Part shown: positions 17,501 to 25,249 of the stretch, one piece after another
Layout of the letters: every line of letters starts with the position of its first letter
Numbering within the stretch: position 1 is the first letter of the stretch
Assembly: GCA_027623295.1 (NCBI GenBank)
Contig: JAQBXR010000012.1
Coordinates: 1-64,000 of the forward strand
Length of the DNA stretch: 64,000 bases
Source: Planctomycetota bacterium
GTDB taxonomy: Bacteria; Planctomycetota; UBA1135
Reading direction: 5' to 3'
Notes under the pieces: model-generated
What the model was told of the DNA's origin: nothing
Database searches by the model: none
Seen by the model: only the letters and a program-made list of their open reading frames with translations
Position numbers and translations under genes: made by a program

Positions 17501-18825
17501 GGAATGATTACAGCACGGCCATTGCAGCCTTCGTTCAGGCAAACGCGGCACCGCCAGTTGCTGCAAAGGCGAAAAACCTTAACCATGACCTAAGCGCATG
17601 GACTTCCCTCGGTCAAGACCGCACCGTTCAGATCAACGGCGTCACCATTCACCCTATGAATGGCCCGGCATTCTTCGGCAGTGTCTTAGCGGTCGATGGG
17701 GTCATCACCAAAATCGTCGAAGGCAATCATAAGTTTGATGCACCCGCTCGCTTACAAAGCTCTAACCTACCCCGCAACGATGCCAACTACCACCTTTACC
17801 CCGCCTTCATCAACGGGCTAGACCGTACCGGAATCTGGGAATACGAGTCGGTGCGTGCCTCACGCGACGACATTGAGATTGGGATTGATCAACCCGACCT
17901 CAGCGTTGCCGCCGCAATCCACGCCGACTCAGACCACATTCCAGTCACGCGGCAACACGGTGTCGCTTATGTCATGGTGCACCCAGACGGTGGACGCGTG
18001 CGCGGACAAACCGCACTCATCCAGCTCGATGGCGTCACCACCAAAGATCTTGTCGTGGAAACCGATCTTGGTTTGTACCTTAACTTCCCAGGAGTCGAAC
18101 GTTTTGAACAAGAAGACGGTCCGGAAACACCTGACGAGGTAGAAGAACTCAACCAACTGCTTGCCGAGAGTTTGGCCTATGGTGATCGCAATGATCGCTT
18201 AGTCGCAGCTGGTGAATCGAACTACACCCGCGATGCCAAGCTCGAGGCCATGCTCCCATACGCTCGTGGTGAGAAGGACATTTTTGTTTACGCGAACGAC
18301 GCCATGACCATCATGGCAGCGCGTGCTTGGGCAAATGAGAACAGCCTTTCGGTGGTTTACTGTGGCGCGAAAGACGCCTGGAAAGTGGCCGGCTACCTTG
18401 GGCGCGATCAAGCCCGGGTGATTGTCACTTCCGCGCATCAATTGCCAAGCTCTCAGTTTGACCCCTTCGACGCGCCCTACCGCTGCGCCTCCATCCTTGT
18501 CGCCGCCGGATGTGAGGTCGGACTCGGTACCGATAACCCGGAAGTCACCCGTAACCTTCCCTTCCAGGCAGCCACCACTGCTGCTTGGGGCCTAGGGGCT
18601 GACAAAGCGGCCTATGCCGTCACCTTGGGCAGTGCCCGGGCTCTCGGCGTCGACCCATACATCGGTAGCATTGAGGAGGGCAAGGTCGCCAGCTTCTTCT
18701 TATGCAAAGGAGACCCGTTGTTGATCAAGGATGGCATTGAGACGCTTTGGATTGGCGGCAAGCAGGTCAATCTGGACTCCAAACAAACCGTTCTGCGCGA
18801 CCGATACTTACAGCGCCTGAAGTAA
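14569..18825 (+). CDS. Large exported multi-module amidohydrolase
   Basis: 1418 residues, starting with a short hydrophobic leader (MLICALTLLAATELQEPTPP). Module 1 (~20-410) resembles an amidohydrolase start but has PGLVHANFP where the metal-binding HxH is expected. An acidic linker (~416-446, nearly all Glu, Asp and Ala) leads to a small beta-barrel-like domain (~450-545; GVWHLTVETPMGNQEFAVEL). Module 2 (~565-985) is an intact amidohydrolase: MPGIIDAHSHLALD (HxH near 647), HVQCHSYRADE, FQHVLEGYK and INSDSDE supply the remaining ligands. Module 3 (~1005-1418) has YPAFINGLD in place of HxH but keeps GLGTDNPEVTRNLPFQA. Known relatives are imidazolonepropionase-like hydrolases. Inference: one active centre flanked by two inactive copies. 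The substrate is unknown. Confidence 0.85.
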   Translation: MLICALTLLAATELQEPTPPKDGPFLITEIQAFAPEGTVSMATGLLIHVDGSVEFLTPPVDPAQYPQAQVIEGKEGWMLYPGLVHANFPSGAGETPANPYQGTASDPTEGPIPAMEYGTHQNFYAWLHAADYAAWDAEDGDDWRGAGFTSVSLLPTKGLLQGKASHLALNGLPLAEALYRRSGPNLMSLSGAGGYPNTQMAALAMLRQTLLDQEMPNLSPDLLVGDFVLVRANGARQIENFLDLQRDFAAPGSRWVVLGGHQAWKHTKRLKAQNVSVLYTLDLEEAPKSEEDLKAAEVAQRPYWQDPVDKRHELRRMHREQVEDYLTLRATGVNCALVAPKKLSDLWTAVEQLQGEEGLALTAGQIYEDLSLRTLRILELPTPAADLVISRGEFSFEEPDLAWVFSHGRGFEYPKEEKLEDEEDADAEAEEGEEDSSDGDEGSAGVAGVWHLTVETPMGNQEFAVELDPEAETVEIFREEDPNDRSDGTGVKFKGNQIKFNFHVPEPEMDTTIFLKVEGGKIRGKMKTPWGDSVLTGERADGKTSAAPEDGNSVEDDEENAVATGHPEWPIERRVDRFLHSDWALEQSDVLFQGAMLYRLDGSEPHIGDLLIQDGLITAVGESLSAPADCAVVDATDLHIMPGIIDAHSHLALDAINEGSMSITAECRIEDMIHPESVGIYRAAAGGTSLVQSLHGSANPIGGQAATWELDYLATSIEQLLVPDAPRNIKFALGENVKQSNWENSWGKRFPNSRVGVQATYRRAFRDAQDYSERRRRAETGELKGFRRDVRLEVLADILDNVVHVQCHSYRADELLMFLGICRDFGIQRPVFQHVLEGYKVAPELAEAGAMASTFSDWWAYKFEVRDAIPWNVSILDKAGVVVSINSDSDEMIRRLNTEAAKGMLYGNMGWEAAMATCTLNSAKQLRLEDRLGSLEEGKYGSLTIFNGPPMEGYSRCMMTLARGKVIYEAPENLDTRWNDYSTAIAAFVQANAAPPVAAKAKNLNHDLSAWTSLGQDRTVQINGVTIHPMNGPAFFGSVLAVDGVITKIVEGNHKFDAPARLQSSNLPRNDANYHLYPAFINGLDRTGIWEYESVRASRDDIEIGIDQPDLSVAAAIHADSDHIPVTRQHGVAYVMVHPDGGRVRGQTALIQLDGVTTKDLVVETDLGLYLNFPGVERFEQEDGPETPDEVEELNQLLAESLAYGDRNDRLVAAGESNYTRDAKLEAMLPYARGEKDIFVYANDAMTIMAARAWANENSLSVVYCGAKDAWKVAGYLGRDQARVIVTSAHQLPSSQFDPFDAPYRCASILVAAGCEVGLGTDNPEVTRNLPFQAATTAAWGLGADKAAYAVTLGSARALGVDPYIGSIEEGKVASFFLCKGDPLLIKDGIETLWIGGKQVNLDSKQTVLRDRYLQRLK

Positions 18826-18859
18826 AGCAAGAGCCTATTTGGGGGTACAATGACCGGTT

Positions 18860-20185
18860 GTGGAGCAAACCCAGGACATGATTAGGATTCCAACCGACTG
18901 CGGTGCCGATGTAGCACGCCGTGGCTTCTCGCATATGGCGAGTTCCATGGTTGGCTCATCGATTTTAAAAATTGCGAACGAGATCCGCGCCTTGCGTGAT
19001 CGCGGTATCGAAGTCGCTGACCTAACTGTGGGTGACTTCTCTCCTTCGCAGTTTCCAGTGCCCGAGGCACTGCGCCGCCACTTGCTGGATGCCATCGAAG
19101 AAGACTGCACGAACTACCCACCAAGTGCAGGTGAAATGGAACTGCGCTTGGCCGTGAAAGAACACATGATGGCTACCCAAAGCATGGACTACCCAATCGA
19201 GGGTATCGCCATTGTTTCTGGCGGACGCCCCTCTTTGTTCTCGACTTATGCGCTGCTGGTTGACCCCGGTGAATTGGTCCTGTTCCCGGTACCTTCTTGG
19301 AACAATCACAATTACCGTGACACTTGCCAGGTGCGCGTTCGCGGCATTCAAACGCGAAAAGAAGACGCTTTCCAGCCGACCGTGGATCTTCTTGCACCGC
19401 ATGCTCGCGATGCCCGTCTGCTAGTTCTAAACAGTCCACAAAACCCTTCCGGTGGCGTCATGCCCCGCGCAGAGGTGCAGCGTTTTGGCGAGTTCTTAGT
19501 AGAGGAAAATGATCGACGCAAGCTGGTCGGCGAGAAGCCGTTGTACTTGCTTTACGATCAAATTTACTCCCTACTCACCTTCCCTGGTTACGTTCACTAC
19601 TCGCCAGTGCAACTGGTTCCAGAATGCGCCCCGTATGTGATCCACGCCGATGGCATCTCCAAGGGTTTCTGCGCGACTGGCTTGCGTTGTGGTTGGTTGG
19701 TTGGTCCCCCGGCTGTGGTAAGCAAAGTCATTGCACTCGGCACTCACGTAGGCGCCTGGGCGCCACGCCCTGTTCAGGTCGCTACTGCTCGCTTCCTGCG
19801 TGATCAAGCCGCCATGACCGAGTGGCGCACCGATTTTATTAGTCGAGTCCGCGAAAGCCTCAATGCCATGCACCAAGGCATTCAGAAATTACGGGCCGAT
19901 GGTTTGCCGGTCGATTCCATTGAACCTCAGGGAGCGATTTACCTCTCCATTCAACTGAGCCTGCTCGGCAAAACCACCCCAGGCGGTCATGTTCTTGCGA
20001 ATAATGAAGACATCCGCGAATATATGCTGCAGGATGCTGCCTTTGGCTTGGTTCCATTCAGCGCTTTCGGGGTAGAAGAGGAAGACCAGGATGGGTGGTA
20101 CCGCGCAAGCATTGGCGCGGTGAGCCTGGAAGAAATTCACGCCTCGATTCCACGTGTGCTTCACGCTATCGAAGCCTTAAGCTAA
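18860..20185 (+). CDS. PLP-dependent aminotransferase, class I/II
   Basis: About 441 residues of fold-type I. The aspartate-aminotransferase-like pattern is complete: DLTVGDFSPSQFPVPEAL near the N-terminus, NYPPSAGEMELRLAV, IVSGGRPSLFSTYALLVDPG, the Asn/Pro stretch LVLNSPQNPSGGVMPRAEV, YLLYDQIYS with the PLP-binding Asp and Tyr, and the Schiff-base Lys in HADGISKGFCATGLRCGWLVG. GFQ-type ends are replaced by QDGWYRASIGAVSLEEI with the substrate-carboxylate Arg. The start is either GTG 18860 or ATG 18878, the latter with a short AGGA just upstream. The amino-acid substrate cannot be read from the sequence, and no pathway partner is adjacent. Confidence 0.85.
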   Translation: MEQTQDMIRIPTDCGADVARRGFSHMASSMVGSSILKIANEIRALRDRGIEVADLTVGDFSPSQFPVPEALRRHLLDAIEEDCTNYPPSAGEMELRLAVKEHMMATQSMDYPIEGIAIVSGGRPSLFSTYALLVDPGELVLFPVPSWNNHNYRDTCQVRVRGIQTRKEDAFQPTVDLLAPHARDARLLVLNSPQNPSGGVMPRAEVQRFGEFLVEENDRRKLVGEKPLYLLYDQIYSLLTFPGYVHYSPVQLVPECAPYVIHADGISKGFCATGLRCGWLVGPPAVVSKVIALGTHVGAWAPRPVQVATARFLRDQAAMTEWRTDFISRVRESLNAMHQGIQKLRADGLPVDSIEPQGAIYLSIQLSLLGKTTPGGHVLANNEDIREYMLQDAAFGLVPFSAFGVEEEDQDGWYRASIGAVSLEEIHASIPRVLHAIEALS

Positions 20186-20188
20186 GGC

Positions 20189-20518
20189 ATGTTAAACCTG
20201 AACCGCCCTTCCATTAAGCCGTCCGACGAGGTCGAGGAGGGTTCGTTTCTTACAGGAATTCCAGGGCACTACTCTGCTATCGGCCTTGGGCTGTTGAGTT
20301 TGGGCCTTGCCAGCGTGGCATACCTGCCCGACCTTTCCATTTTAGCAATGGTCGACATTCCCATCACCTTTCTTTGCTTTTTAACGGCAGCCCTAGTGGG
20401 CTTTGGCAGCCGCGAAAAAATGGGACTAGTTTTAACTGGAGTGTTCTTTTCAGCAGCAGGATTAATCCTGGCGGCACTTCATTTGGTCTTAGTCAAAAAC
20501 CACCCTTGGTTTCACTAG
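20189..20518 (+). CDS. Small hypothetical membrane protein
   Basis: 109 residues beginning 3 bases after the aminotransferase stop. There are three hydrophobic segments (YSAIGLGLLSLGLASVAYL, MVDIPITFLCFLTAALVGF, MGLVLTGVFFSAAGLILAAL) after a polar, acidic N-terminus (SIKPSDEVEEGS). I do not recognise a family. Its last 26 bases overlap the convergent repeat-protein gene. Confidence 0.55.
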   Translation: MLNLNRPSIKPSDEVEEGSFLTGIPGHYSAIGLGLLSLGLASVAYLPDLSILAMVDIPITFLCFLTAALVGFGSREKMGLVLTGVFFSAAGLILAALHLVLVKNHPWFH

Positions 20519-21647
20519 ACGCCCTGCGAATTTCAAAATCCAGCTGTGCATGCAAGTTCCCATTTAGGTAGAACTTAGCGGCGGCAGCACCGTCTAGCAA
20601 AGGAGCTGCTTTCCGATCGAAGATACGCTCACGCACGCGATGCTCCATTGCGCCATGCGGCACCAAGAAACGCCCTCCTTGGTATTTTTTGCGCCGAGGA
20701 CGATTTGTATTGCGACCGGTGGTTTCTAATTCGTAAACCAGCTCGACCTCGCACGCCTCATTGGGATTGTGCAAGACCAAATCGAAGTGCAGATTGGTGT
20801 TCGGCTCTACACAATATCCTTGTTTAAGAGTCGCTTCCATTTGAACATCGACCTGGCCAAAGCCAAACAGTGCCATGGCCTGAGCATCGCCGTCTTTAAG
20901 CATACTGCGCAAACCTTTCCTCGCTATGTGCTCCACCTGCGGGCCGCCTTGCTCCATCCAGCGCTGCAATACGCCTATGGCAAACAAAGGTTGGCGCCGA
21001 CTAATGTCATTAAAGCAGTTCGCCACAGCATTGGCCGGGAATCGATCTTCTTCATGACGGTAGAACTCAAGCACCGGTGCTAGATAAGCAGGATTCTCCG
21101 TCGCCCAATCCAAATGCTTCACCCAGAACCCACGCGGACGCACCGAACTGATGGCGGAGCGGCGCACCCGTGGGCTAGGGTGCTGGAACCAATCCCGTAG
21201 CTCGGCCAGGATGCTAGGGCCCATCCAATGCGAAAAGGGGCGGACCCCAAAAGCCTGTACTGCTTCAAGCACACGGAAATCTTCGTCATCCGCCAAGGGC
21301 AGCAAACCCTGAAAAGCAGCCTCAGGTTTTTCTTCACCCCACAAGGCCCAGAGTGCTGGGGCAAAAAAGCGAACCTTCGCTTCTGGGTGTTGAGTCCAAA
21401 GCTGAATTGCGGCATAAGGGTCCGGCAAATCCTTCATACGCTCCCACAGCAGTTCATGAATCCGCTGCCATTGAGCGACCAACCCGTCCTCAAAGTAGCC
21501 TGTGGCCGTTAATTCCTGCTGGATCTGCAAGCTTGCAGGGAGCCCAAGCTGGCTTGCAGCGGCTTCAATCAACGGAAGTGCTGTATCTGAAATAATTTCT
21601 GCAGACACACCGGAACTTCGGTAGCGTCGGGCTCGTCCTCGGAACAT
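20493..21647 (-). CDS. DNA alkylation repeat protein, AlkC/AlkD-like, with C-terminal beta domain
   Basis: 384 residues. The middle is a series of HEAT-like helical repeats; SPRVRRSAISSVRPRGFWVKHLDW followed by LAPVLEFYRHEEDRFPANAVANCFNDISRRQP matches the pattern of DNA alkylation repeat enzymes (the R-P-R-x-W and the SVAN-type NDIS segment). These glycosylases remove 3-methyladenine and related lesions. The last ~115 residues (GYCVEPNTNLHFDLVLHNPN to YLNGNLHAQLDFEIRR) look like an immunoglobulin-type beta sandwich, as in some AlkC relatives. Glycosylase activity is inference; the catalytic Asp/Glu cannot be assigned from sequence alone. Confidence 0.75.
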   Translation of the reverse strand: MFRGRARRYRSSGVSAEIISDTALPLIEAAASQLGLPASLQIQQELTATGYFEDGLVAQWQRIHELLWERMKDLPDPYAAIQLWTQHPEAKVRFFAPALWALWGEEKPEAAFQGLLPLADDEDFRVLEAVQAFGVRPFSHWMGPSILAELRDWFQHPSPRVRRSAISSVRPRGFWVKHLDWATENPAYLAPVLEFYRHEEDRFPANAVANCFNDISRRQPLFAIGVLQRWMEQGGPQVEHIARKGLRSMLKDGDAQAMALFGFGQVDVQMEATLKQGYCVEPNTNLHFDLVLHNPNEACEVELVYELETTGRNTNRPRRKKYQGGRFLVPHGAMEHRVRERIFDRKAAPLLDGAAAAKFYLNGNLHAQLDFEIRRASSETKGGF

Positions 21648-21686
21648 GAACCTATATTTTCATACAACCGCGGCAAAATACGCCAT

Positions 21687-21700
21687 TATTTTCGAAAATA
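21687..21700. promoter_or_regulatory. AT-rich 14-base palindrome in a divergent promoter region
   Basis: TATTTTCGAAAATA is its own reverse complement and lies between the AlkC/AlkD-like gene (start 21647, minus) and the secreted protein gene (start 21773, plus). The surrounding 125 bases are unusually AT-rich for this window, as expected for promoters. A regulator site is possible; no family is recognised. Confidence 0.35.
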
Positions 21701-21772
21701 AAATCGAATCCAACTTCCTGTAAAGCCTTTTATAGGCTAGTATTGCTAAAGTTGTCCCACCCCAGAGCCTTG

Positions 21773-23185
21773 ATGCGAATCTTGCCCCTTCTTCTGTCTT
21801 TCCTACCTTGTGCCAGCTTATCGGCACAACAGGTTTTTTCGTATGGTGATGACAATGTTCTGCCCACCGTCACTCCGCAAGGCGCAGATCATGCCACTGT
21901 GGCGGTCAACAGTTATGGCGACGTTTACGTAGCTTGGCAAGGAACCTGGTCCGGCAATACTCACATGGTAGAAGGTATGCTCATGCAGTACACCGGCAAC
22001 GACCAGTGGGAATTCGACGCCAACAACCTTCACATTTTAGGTGACATGAGCCTGCACCTCATCAGCCAAGATGAGTCTTGCTCCAAACCCGACGTAGTTG
22101 CCTTGCCAGATGGATCCTTTTCCGTGGCCTGGCACCGGATTGACCGTTCCGGCCTAGGTCTATCTCGGTTAGAGATCTCGCGCATTCAAGTGCGTGATGC
22201 ACAAGGCAACCTGCACACAACCCCGGTCATCGATCGCCGAGCGATTGGGGTTGGCTTTACTGCGGATTCGGCCATCATTTCTGGCTTTGCAGGAATCATG
22301 GTGGACCTAGTGGATTTAGAAGATGGCTCCGTGGCTGCGGTTTATGCGCATGAAACCTCAAGCGTTTCGCAACCCAACGGAGATGTGCATCGTGAATACG
22401 ATTTACGGTTGACGCGCATTGACTGGGACTTAGCCCCGGGCACCCCCGGCTTTATATCCGCACCGGTCACTTTGGTAAGTAACCTCCCCATTGACAATAC
22501 TTTGGCCTATCCACTCAATGGCGGCCAGGTGTTGCCAGATATTGAAATCGACGACAATCAGGACCTTATCGTTGCCTATGAGGAATTCTGGCTCGATGGC
22601 CATGGCGGAGTCAGCGGGCAAACCTTAGGCCAAATCGTAGTGAAACGCTTTGCCGGGTTCGGCGCCGTGGTTCCTTTCCAGTTGCTCGACACCGACACCT
22701 TCACCAACCACTTCCGCCGTCATCAACGTCGTCCGAACTTGGCAACTTCCAGGCTAGATACGCAAAATACCGTATCTATGACTTGGGTCGATGACGAGGT
22801 CGTTCTGTGGAAGAGTAATAGCATTCTTTCGCGCCAGATTACTTATTCCACTCCTGGGGCATCCACGGTCGACAATCTGTATTGGGAAAACAGTGTCTTC
22901 CACGAAGATACCCATGCCACAATTGTTCATGGTCCTCAACATCAGCGTTACACCCTTGGTGCACGGTTCTTGATCAATTCAGTTAAGATTCTCCTCGGCC
23001 ACTCCACCCAAACCGACATGGTGGTCGTGCCGACGGCAGTCACCACTTCCAAGCGACCTGCGGCTCAATTGGTGGAGTTCCCGGCCGGCAGTGGGCAATT
23101 CAATTTATTCATGTGCTACGAAGGCAGTGATTCCGGGAACCCTCAGAATTTCCTAGTGCACTTGGTCGTTTTCCGCGTTCCCTAA
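21773..23185 (+). CDS. Secreted protein of unknown function
   Basis: 470 residues from ATG 21773 (MRILPLLLSFLPCASLSA, then QQ), a standard signal peptide; an in-frame TTG at 21743 would only lengthen it. The body contains repeated beta-propeller-like phrases (ATVAVNSYGDVYVAWQGTW, KPDVVALPDGSFSVAWHRID, LVDLEDGSVAAVYAHETSS, DNQDLIVAYEEFW, LDTQNTVSMTWVDDEVVLW). The spaced D-G-x-x-x-V-A-W pattern suggests six or seven blades as in sialidase-type or FG-GAP-like propellers, but catalytic residues of a known enzyme are not visible. It stands alone between two minus-strand genes. Confidence 0.6.
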   Translation: MRILPLLLSFLPCASLSAQQVFSYGDDNVLPTVTPQGADHATVAVNSYGDVYVAWQGTWSGNTHMVEGMLMQYTGNDQWEFDANNLHILGDMSLHLISQDESCSKPDVVALPDGSFSVAWHRIDRSGLGLSRLEISRIQVRDAQGNLHTTPVIDRRAIGVGFTADSAIISGFAGIMVDLVDLEDGSVAAVYAHETSSVSQPNGDVHREYDLRLTRIDWDLAPGTPGFISAPVTLVSNLPIDNTLAYPLNGGQVLPDIEIDDNQDLIVAYEEFWLDGHGGVSGQTLGQIVVKRFAGFGAVVPFQLLDTDTFTNHFRRHQRRPNLATSRLDTQNTVSMTWVDDEVVLWKSNSILSRQITYSTPGASTVDNLYWENSVFHEDTHATIVHGPQHQRYTLGARFLINSVKILLGHSTQTDMVVVPTAVTTSKRPAAQLVEFPAGSGQFNLFMCYEGSDSGNPQNFLVHLVVFRVP

Positions 23186-23259
23186 AACTCCCTCGGGCGC
23201 GTCATTACCCCGGACAACGCAAACTATTGTCATCTATCTCACGCTCTACCGAATATATT

Positions 23260-24225
23260 TCACTTACGGTCAGCTGTAGCAGAAGCCTGAGTGAGGGCTT
23301 CGCGTATAGCGAGGAGTGAGTAACGCACGGCATCGGTGTAATACGGGCGTGGCACTTGATCCACCTTGAGTAGGCAGCGGCCGTCCGCTTTGCGTCGAAT
23401 CCTTAGGTAGAACATCTGCGAGAAAGAGGAATCGGAAGCCACGGTGCGGAGAACCCAGCCATCTTCGGCCTGTAGAACTTCCTTAATCTCCGCAACGGAT
23501 TCGCCTTCCTTGTAACGGCTCCCCTTGAGAGCTTGAACGGCACTATGGTCTAAGTTTGGCGCTAGGGAGTAGGTATCCATTTCTTCACTAGGGATGATAC
23601 GAGGAGCATTCTTAGGCTCCTGGAGTTGCACGAGCAGGCGGTAGATGGAACGGCCTTCCTCGAGCCACTTGGCCTCGTAACGGGTGCGGAATGGGCGCTC
23701 TGGGTCTTCCTGCAGGGTCTCTTTCGAGAAGGCCGGGTTTGCCGCAAAGAAACGGTCGGTTTCAAAGGCATACCAGTCCTGGTCGGTGACGAGTTCAAAC
23801 ACCGCTTGGGCTTGAAGTACATCGGCCAGGGTATCTGCGAAGTCTGGAGAGGACACCCGATGCTTGGCATGTTTGTCCTTGGGCCATGGCATGGGGAACT
23901 GCATAAGCACATGCTCGAGACTTCCCGGGGAAAACAGTTCCCGCAACAGGTAACGGGCATCACCCTGGATCAGGCGGACGTTTTCCACACCCGCTTTTTC
24001 GAGTAAACGTGCCGCACGAAAGATACAGTCGGCCGGCTGCTCAATGCCGAAGAAGTTTCGATCGGGGTTTTGCTGCGCCCACCACACTAAGTACTCACCC
24101 CCGCCAAAGCCGACTTCCACGCGCACCGGAGCTTCTCGTTCAAAAATGTCCGTTGGATTCAGCGGGAGGCTGAGATCCTGTGGATGAATTAAGAAGCGCT
24201 CAAGCGCAGTTGGGGATGGTCTCAC
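23260..24225 (-). CDS. trmB: tRNA (guanine-46-N7)-methyltransferase with C-terminal extension
   Basis: 321 residues from GTG 24225, ten bases after the stop of the preceding gene; a frame from 24306 would overlap that gene by 71 bases and adds a low-complexity leader. The Rossmann SAM-binding site is VEVGFGGGEYLVWWAQQNPD. The TrmB signatures are QPADCIFRAARLLEKAG, LIQGDARYLL, FPMPWPKDKHAKHRV and the late TRYEAKWLEEGRSIYRL. It puts N7-methylguanosine at position 46 in the variable loop of tRNAs. The core ends near residue 200, and about 120 further residues (from EMDTYSLAPNLDHSA) form an extension not seen in the short E. coli type. Confidence 0.88.
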   Translation of the reverse strand: MRPSPTALERFLIHPQDLSLPLNPTDIFEREAPVRVEVGFGGGEYLVWWAQQNPDRNFFGIEQPADCIFRAARLLEKAGVENVRLIQGDARYLLRELFSPGSLEHVLMQFPMPWPKDKHAKHRVSSPDFADTLADVLQAQAVFELVTDQDWYAFETDRFFAANPAFSKETLQEDPERPFRTRYEAKWLEEGRSIYRLLVQLQEPKNAPRIIPSEEMDTYSLAPNLDHSAVQALKGSRYKEGESVAEIKEVLQAEDGWVLRTVASDSSFSQMFYLRIRRKADGRCLLKVDQVPRPYYTDAVRYSLLAIREALTQASATADRK

Positions 24226-24235
24226 GGTCGGTGCC

Positions 24236-25240
24236 TTACGCGGGGGAGCTCCAGCCGCAATCTTGGAGTGCGTCCATGATGCGGAAGGCAACGGCAACGG
24301 CATCACGACCGGCTTCTCCGCTTACCACGACCTCAGATTCCCCGCGCACCGCAGCAGCAAAAGATTCAAGCTCGGCGCGAAGAGGTTCGTCTTCGTCTAG
24401 ATGCAATTCTTCTACATCTAGAAGGCTGCGGAATCCGTCCACTGGATTCTCTGATTGCGCGGCTAGCGCAACTGCTTCTTGTGAAAAACCATCTGCCTTA
24501 CGCACCATAAGCGCGTAGCGATCTTGGCTGTCGACGGACAAGTAACTGTCGGGGCCGAAGACGCGGAAACGTCGCATAGGTTTCAGGCTTAGGCGTGAAG
24601 CGGTGAGATTTGCCACGCTATTGTCCTCAAAACGCAATCGTGCGGAAACGATGTCCTCACTTGGGCTCAAGGTTGCACCACCAATCGCATCGACTGATTT
24701 CACTTTAGACCCGGTCCAGGCAAGAGCAAGGTCGATGTCGTGGATCATCAAGTCGAGGACCACGCCAACATCGGTGCTGCGAAAGCTGTACGGCGCTAAT
24801 CGGTGCGCTTCTATGAAACGCGGCTGAATGCCGACCGCCATGGCACGTGCCACGGCTGGATTGAAACGTTCCACATGCCCCACGCTGACTAGTGCATGAC
24901 CTGCGGCGGCATCGGCAAGGATGGCGTTGCAGGTGTCGGGATCAGGCGCCATAGGCTTCTCGATGAGGCAGGCCACTCCGGCACGCAACAAAGGAGCCGC
25001 GCATGCCTGATGCGATACCGTAGGTACCGCAATGACCGCAAAGTCGAGTTCCTTCTCGATACCTTCGAGATCCATTTGCCAACGAGTGCTTTCCTTTTCC
25101 GCAATCGAACGCCCCTGCTTCTCATCACAATCGATGACTGCGACCAACTCAATGTCATCCATGCTACTGAGAATGCGTGCATGATGCCTTCCAAGGTGGC
25201 CAACGCCGATGACCGCGGCCTTCAGTTTCTTCTTTGCCAT
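24236..25240 (-). CDS. Gfo/Idh/MocA-family NAD(P)-dependent oxidoreductase, possibly GnnA-like
   Basis: 334 residues. The N-terminal Rossmann domain has KAAVIGVGHLGRHHARILSS, and the family motif EKPMAPD follows near residue 95, with HVERFNPAV and MIHDIDLALAW (the catalytic-region H-D-I-D) further on. It starts 9 bases after lpxA. In Acidithiobacillus and Leptospira a protein of this family, GnnA, oxidises UDP-GlcNAc at C3 so that the GnnB transaminase can make the diamino sugar used in amide-linked lipid A; gnnA lies by lpxA there too. The same role here is inference from position. No DegT-type transaminase is adjacent. A general sugar dehydrogenase is the alternative. Confidence 0.8.
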   Translation of the reverse strand: MAKKKLKAAVIGVGHLGRHHARILSSMDDIELVAVIDCDEKQGRSIAEKESTRWQMDLEGIEKELDFAVIAVPTVSHQACAAPLLRAGVACLIEKPMAPDPDTCNAILADAAAGHALVSVGHVERFNPAVARAMAVGIQPRFIEAHRLAPYSFRSTDVGVVLDLMIHDIDLALAWTGSKVKSVDAIGGATLSPSEDIVSARLRFEDNSVANLTASRLSLKPMRRFRVFGPDSYLSVDSQDRYALMVRKADGFSQEAVALAAQSENPVDGFRSLLDVEELHLDEDEPLRAELESFAAAVRGESEVVVSGEAGRDAVAVAFRIMDALQDCGWSSPA

Positions 25241-25249
25241 GCTGACTAC

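Noticed and set aside
18860..20185. Aminotransferase as the missing GnnB partner of the Gfo/Idh oxidoreductase
   Set aside because: GnnB belongs to the DegT/DnrJ/EryC1 group; this enzyme has class I/II motifs and is 4 kb away on the other strand.
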